DNA of 64,000 nt. Origin: Spinacia oleracea (lineage: Eukaryota; Streptophyta; Magnoliopsida; Caryophyllales; Amaranthaceae). Shown here one piece after another: positions 59,294 to 64,000 of the stretch. A program made the position numbers and the translations under genes. Location of the stretch: positions 32,243,542-32,307,541 of the forward strand of contig NC_079492.1 in assembly GCF_020520425.1 (NCBI RefSeq). Reading direction: 5' to 3'. The notes under the pieces are model-generated. The model ran no database searches, was not told where the DNA came from, and saw only the letters and a program-made list of their open reading frames with translations. Each line of letters begins with the position of its first letter. Positions within the stretch are counted from its first letter, which is position 1.

Positions 59294-60232
59294 GATTATG
59301 TTGGCAGAAGAAATATTATTGGAAGGTTTTGACAAATCCAGAAAACCGTCTGATTTTATCAGGGGAAAAGGCTAGGGATACACTTGGTGTGCAAAGGTAT
59401 CTTGCACACCACCTATTAAATTATGCCACCTCACAAATCCCACTAAAAAAGGAGAGGGAAAAGCTTTGTGGAAAAAAAAAATTGGGCGGCAATTATTTTC
59501 AGTGATTTGCGCCATTTTGTTCTCTTGAGCGGGATGTATTTGCGCCAAAATACCCATTTTTATTTTTGCGCCAAAATATTTCTTCAACTCAACTTTCATC
59601 TTTCACCTCCATTTATAAAAAGAGGAACTGCAAAGCAAAAAATATTTCTGGTTTTTATTTCTAAAGTGAATGCAAATTATGTGATTATTTTTTCCCACTC
59701 TGAATTTCTATTTATCTTTATATTTTCCGCCATTTTTGAAGCTTGTAACTATCTCAATGAATTTCTAATTCTAAAGTACTGCAAATGACATTTTCGATGC
59801 AGCTTAACGTTTGCCATTAAAGAAACTTCCATGGTTTAATAATGCATATAACCTGTTTGATGAAATTACTAAGAGAGTTTCATTTAGTTTCATTAAGATT
59901 TAATTAGTTTCAGTTACGATATACTGGGTGTAAGAAGGTGTAGAAGAGAACTAGATATGTAATGTGTTATTATTCGACTTTTCGAAACTGGAAATGATGT
60001 ATTGGAAGTGACAATGGCTGCTTTGTTTAGTTAAGTGACAATGGGATGTTGAAGCTACATGAAATCGTATGAGTTATGTCTATGATGCTATAAATTGAAT
60101 AAAAGATACTCATAAATGTATTTTGATTTAGAATTTGAATAAAATATACTCTCTCACATAAAACCAGAAGTAAAAAAAACCAGATAGAAAAAAAACCAGA
60201 TAGAAAAAAAAAGAGGAATTTTTTTTCCACCA

Positions 60233-60330
60233 TTCAGTAGGATCGAACACGGGTTTACCATAGTGTAAAGATGATTAAGCAACCAATTTAGCAGGGGGTA
60301 TCAGCACAACATAGTAAGCTATCAAATTTT
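60233..60330 (-). repeat. tRNA-derived (SINE-like) head, minus strand
   Basis: On the minus strand GCTGATACCCCCTGCTAAATTGGTTGCTTAA... ends in GTGTTCGATCC, a good Pol III B box (complement at 60240-60250). It aligns with the unit repeated three times at 60950-62365 on the other strand. Confidence 0.5.
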
Positions 60331-60949
60331 TTATATAGAGGAATAACAAATTAAATGAAGTTAATAAGAAGTTTAATTGTGTATAGATTTTATTATACTT
60401 GTAATGCTCCCACAAATTCACACAAGAACTCCTCAAATATAAAATTATTATTAACAAAATAAATCAAAATAAAAATAAAACTATTTTCTCCCAATTACCC
60501 TTTTTGTGCATTACGAATCGGACTTGGGTTCATAATTCAACATATCTATAACATGTGGTGAATACTCAAGTGGCGAAATTAATTCATTTGTCAAGCCTTC
60601 ACGACTTATTTTATTATTGAATTGTATTATAGGAAAAGGTGTGGTCATAATAATCCTATTGTATAAAAACGCTTATAAAATTTTCTAAAGTAATGTCATC
60701 GTAACAGATGATTTTGCAATGATAAATAAAATACGATAACAACTAAAACCATCTACTTTAAGATGAATTATGATGTCGTGGAATCTTTACAATTTTAAGT
60801 ACATCAACAAACAAATAAAATCATACTCTCCATCTAAATAGATGAAAAGAATTTATGTTTAAACTATAGACGTGTGGATACCCGCTTGTCATGATGGTCA
60901 CTGCAACCCTGACATGCGTGCAACATGAGCAATTTTTTTTAAAAAAAAT

Positions 60950-62365
60950 CGATCAGTACATTAGTTTATGGGATCATTCTTTTTAAAAAAATCCGTATTT
61001 GAAGTGTCAAATAAATTTGTATTGCAAATTAGACGTGCTGATACCCCTTTGTCATATTGGTTACTTGAACGCTTCCTAAACTTCATAAAACATCAGGGTT
61101 CGAATCCTAACAAGACTTTAGGATTTTGTTTTTTTTTGTAATATCACATGTTTTATGGGATCAATATTTACATAAAGAAATCAAATATATTTTTTATGTT
61201 TTTTCCCTATCTAAATATTGTTTGATCCTTTTAAAACAAAAAAGATTTTACGTAAAATATACCCCTCCAAATTAGGAATTTTTTTTTTATATCATATATT
61301 TATGGGATCAATATTTGCATGACGAAATCTTTTTTTTTTTTTTGACAGCACATGACGAAATCAAAATCGATAAACCACAATCATTATGGCTTTTATTTAT
61401 CATATGTACTACAAACCCTTTCCAAGAAACTAAAATCATGTTGTATTTTTTTTAAATCGATCAATACATTAGTTTATGGGATCATTCTTTTTAAAAAGAA
61501 TCTGTATTTGAAGTGTCAAATAAATTTGTATTGCAAATTAGACGTGCTGATACCCCTTTGTCATATTGGTTACTTGAACGCTTCCTAAACTTCATAAAAC
61601 ACTAGGGTTCGGATCCTAACAAGACCTTAGGATTTTGTTTTTTTTTTTTAATATCACATGTTTTATGGGATCAATATTTACATAAAGAAATCAAATACAT
61701 TTTTATGTTTTTTTCCCTATCTAAATATTGTTTGATCCTTTTAAAACAAAAAAGATTTTACGTAAAATATACCCCTCCAAAAAATTCGTGCAACTTTGAT
61801 CAAAATTAAAATAGTTTCAAACGTGCATATAATTATTATCACTGCCAGTGCCCCCCGCTTATAAATAAAATTCATAATAAAATTTCAAATTAGGAATTTT
61901 TTTTTATATCACATATTTATGGGATCAAAATTTACATGACAAAATCTTTTTTTTTTTGACAGCACATGACGAAATCAAAATCGATAAACCACAATCATTA
62001 TGGCTTTTATTTATCCTATGTACTACAAACCCTTTCCAAGAAACTAAAATCATGTTGTATTTTTTTTAAATCGATCGGTACATTAGTTTATGGGATCATT
62101 CTTTTTAAAAGAATCCGTATTTGAAGTGTCAAATAAATTTGTATTGCAAATTAGACGTGCTGATACCCCTTTGTCATATTGGTTACTTGAACGCTTCCTA
62201 AACTTCATAAAACACCGGGTTTCGAATCCTAATAAGACCTTAGGATTTTGTTTTTTTTTAATATCACATGTCTTATGGGATCAATATTTACATAAAGAAA
62301 TCAAATATATTTTTTTCCTATCTAAATATTGTTTGAACCTTTTAAAACAAAATAGATTTCCATAA
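60950..62365 (+). repeat. Three tandem copies of a 0.5-0.6 kb module with tRNA-like head
   Basis: Copies start near 60950, 61457 and 62070. Each has TCGATC..TACATTAGTTTATGGGATC, GTCAAATAAATTTGTATTGC, GACGTGCTGATACCCCTTTG, a B-box-like GGTTCGAATCC (61097; GGTTCGGATCC at 61606; GGTTTCGAATCC near 62218), a T run and ATATCACATG. Copy 2 has about 110 bp (about 61785-61895) missing from copy 1; copy 3 is cut near 62360. A further diverged start lies near 60865. Confidence 0.88.
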
Positions 62366-63288
62366 CACTGAATTAATACTTCGTATCTATTTCTTTATGA
62401 TTTTCTGAAAATTTGAAATGATCCCGTAAAAATTATAGTCATAATAATGAAATTTATTTGGCTTTACAAGGATTCGAGAACCCTAAAAGTCGCCATCGTT
62501 TCCGCCGCCGACAAAGGCCACCATTCATTCGGCCAAATTAATGAACAAGAACAGCAAGAAGAACAACAAGAACAGCCTAAAGCCGGAAAAACTCTTAAAT
62601 CCCAATTTAACTAGAATCCCACAGTAACTAAAATCCCAAAATAACTAAAATCAGAATAACATATTAAATTATTTCAATGAAACAAATTAAAAATACAGAA
62701 AACCTTAAAATCCCAAATTAACTACGAAGAACACGAACAACCACAAGGAAAAGCAAGATAAACCACCACCGCCGCCGCTTTTCCGCCGCCGGTAAAAGTC
62801 ATCCGCCAATTAATTGAAACCAAGAACATGCATAAGAACAAGAACAATTAATTTATTCGTTGGCGGTCTACGGTGCTTCCCCTCTTCACGAGCCCGGGAA
62901 AAAACCAGCGGAAAATACCCTATAACATCCATAAGAACAAGACCAATGTAAAAAATGATAAACCAGAAAAAAACTTGAATCCATTGAAAAAAAATGAAGA
63001 ACAACAAGGAAGAACAAGAGATGGAGAGAAACGTGAAAGGGAAGATTGTAAAAAATGTTTTCTCTCTCCTCTTTTTTTTTTTTTTTTTTTTTGGAATTAA
63101 TTATTATTTATTGGAAAGGTAAAAGATATTTGAATTTCAAAATTAAAAATTTAAAACTGAGTTTGAAATTCAAATTGAAAATTTCATTTGAAGGGAATCT
63201 TAAAAAAAATGAGTTGGCATCATTTTATAGGTGGTGTGTAAGATGCTAGTGTACACCAAGTGTACCTCTAGCATCATCCTTTATCAGG

Positions 63289-64000
63289 TGAATGTAAATT
63301 GGGTGTCTGCTTTTGTTTCCGTGAAAGTGCATAAAACAAGTCAATATTATTTTTTTTAAAAAAATTAATCCTAAATTATTCAAGGCGCTTCCCTTAAAAT
63401 AATTTTTTTTTTTTTTTTTTTTTTAAAAAAAAAGTGTTTTATGCGCGGATTTTTTGACTGCATGTATTCTGATAGTAGAGAGCTAAACCCCGCCCCATTA
63501 ATACTCAACCGCCCTATTAAATATCTCAAATACCCCTCCTTATATTTGACCCATTCAATTTTTACTAACTTTTACGATTTTACCCCATCTCCCCTCTTTT
63601 ACAGTATTTACCCTCCCTCAACCATCAACTCCAAACAGAATCCGGTTGGTCCAAACCCAGATTCCGGCTAAAAATCTGGCGGTTCCCAAGATTTTCGGCC
63701 CATCCTTCTCCTTTCCCTGCAAATTCGACAATCTACACCTAAATTCCGACAGAATCAATCGCATGCTAGAGGGTGAGCAAGATCAATCCGACAAGAAGAG
63801 GGGCAGGAAGTGTGCGACAATAATGGACCCACCGGAGTAATCCAGTGGTGGTGGTTCGGAAAGAATGGCAGCGAATGGAGGCAAGGCTCCGGAGAATCTA
63901 TACATAATATTAGCATGTTGATAGTTGAATATCAACTTCGATAACTTTGAGAGATTCATGGCAAGTAGAAGATTTTACTACCCGATAACCCACCATTAAT
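63289..64000. other. Flank beyond the MULE, original upstream of DEG15
   Basis: Before the insertion this sequence would have adjoined the DEG15 leader. Long T and A runs lie at 63340-63430. Short plus-strand ORFs at 63441 and 63646 have no recognised domain; 63600-63840 is less AT-rich and could be the 5' part of a rightward gene outside the window, but I cannot support a call. Confidence 0.4.

Larger units (their letters stand above)
59364..63279. mobile_element. MULE-like element (3.9 kb) with 9-bp target duplication
   Basis: Ends GGAAAAGGCTAGGGATACAC and, complemented, GGATGATGCTAGAGGTACAC. Inverted similarity continues for about 70 bp (CTTGGTGT, CACACCACCTAT.AAAT.ATGCCA.CTCA). A perfect 9-bp direct repeat TTTATCAGG flanks it (59355-59363 and 63280-63288), as Mutator-like elements generate. 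No transposase or other protein is recognisable, so it is non-autonomous. The interior holds a three-copy tandem module (60950-62365) and GC-rich GCCGCCG stretches near 62500 and 62780. Insertion lies 71 bp upstream of the DEG15 ATG, so in its leader or core promoter. Its termini differ from those of the other MULEs here. Confidence 0.88.

Noticed and set aside
63441..63840. Short plus-strand ORFs as a gene at the right edge
   Set aside because: No domain, no convincing start context or splice model; may belong to sequence outside the window.
1..64000. CRISPR arrays, bacterial operons or ribosome-binding sites
   Set aside because: All features are eukaryotic; tandem repeats found lack the spacer regularity of CRISPR.

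Overview
The window looks like intergenic-rich nuclear DNA of a flowering plant. Genes have GT-AG introns, three recognisable plant genes are present, and most of the rest is plant transposons (Ty1/copia, MULE, hAT, Stowaway, LINE, Helitron-like). Repeat and F-box styles suggest a eudicot of the Amaranthaceae/Caryophyllales kind, but that is an impression, not a proof.

Layout. 1-8085: a young minus-strand Ty1/copia element (gag, protease, integrase, RT, RNase H, 2.8 kb leader, 5' LTR), running off the left edge. It sits inside an older plus-strand relative whose decayed RNase H and 3' LTR occupy 8086-10955. 10956-14029: AT-rich flank with a palindromic MITE. 14030-20966: a five-exon FRIGIDA-ESSENTIAL 1-like CCCH zinc-finger gene (858 aa predicted, very Glu-rich first exon, 4.1 kb first intron). 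20967-25217: repeats only. 25218-33675: an 8.5 kb inverted duplication of a MULE transposase gene with a plant-mobile-domain (PMD) fragment in the centre. 34750-35699: a small MULE with the same termini and a perfect 9-bp target duplication. 35700-47700: repeats, an F-box fragment, nested MITEs, Helitron-like ends and a 5'-truncated LINE on the minus strand. 47704-50141: a three-exon dormancy/auxin-associated (DRM1/ARP) gene with a hAT element in intron 2. 51820-59293: a complete 14-exon glyoxysomal processing protease gene (DEG15, 722 aa, C-terminal SKL) on the minus strand. 59364-63279: a 3.9 kb MULE-like element with a perfect 9-bp target duplication, 71 bp upstream of the DEG15 start codon.

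The three host genes are not a functional cluster: one flowering-time regulator, one growth/dormancy-associated protein and one peroxisomal protease. DRM1 and DEG15 converge tail to tail. The most striking structure is the long MULE inverted repeat, whose architecture resembles the maize Mu killer locus: transcription through it would make a long hairpin RNA matching a MULE transposase. The exon models of FES1, DRM1 and DEG15 are inferred from splice sites, phase and family similarity; each CDS total is divisible by three.
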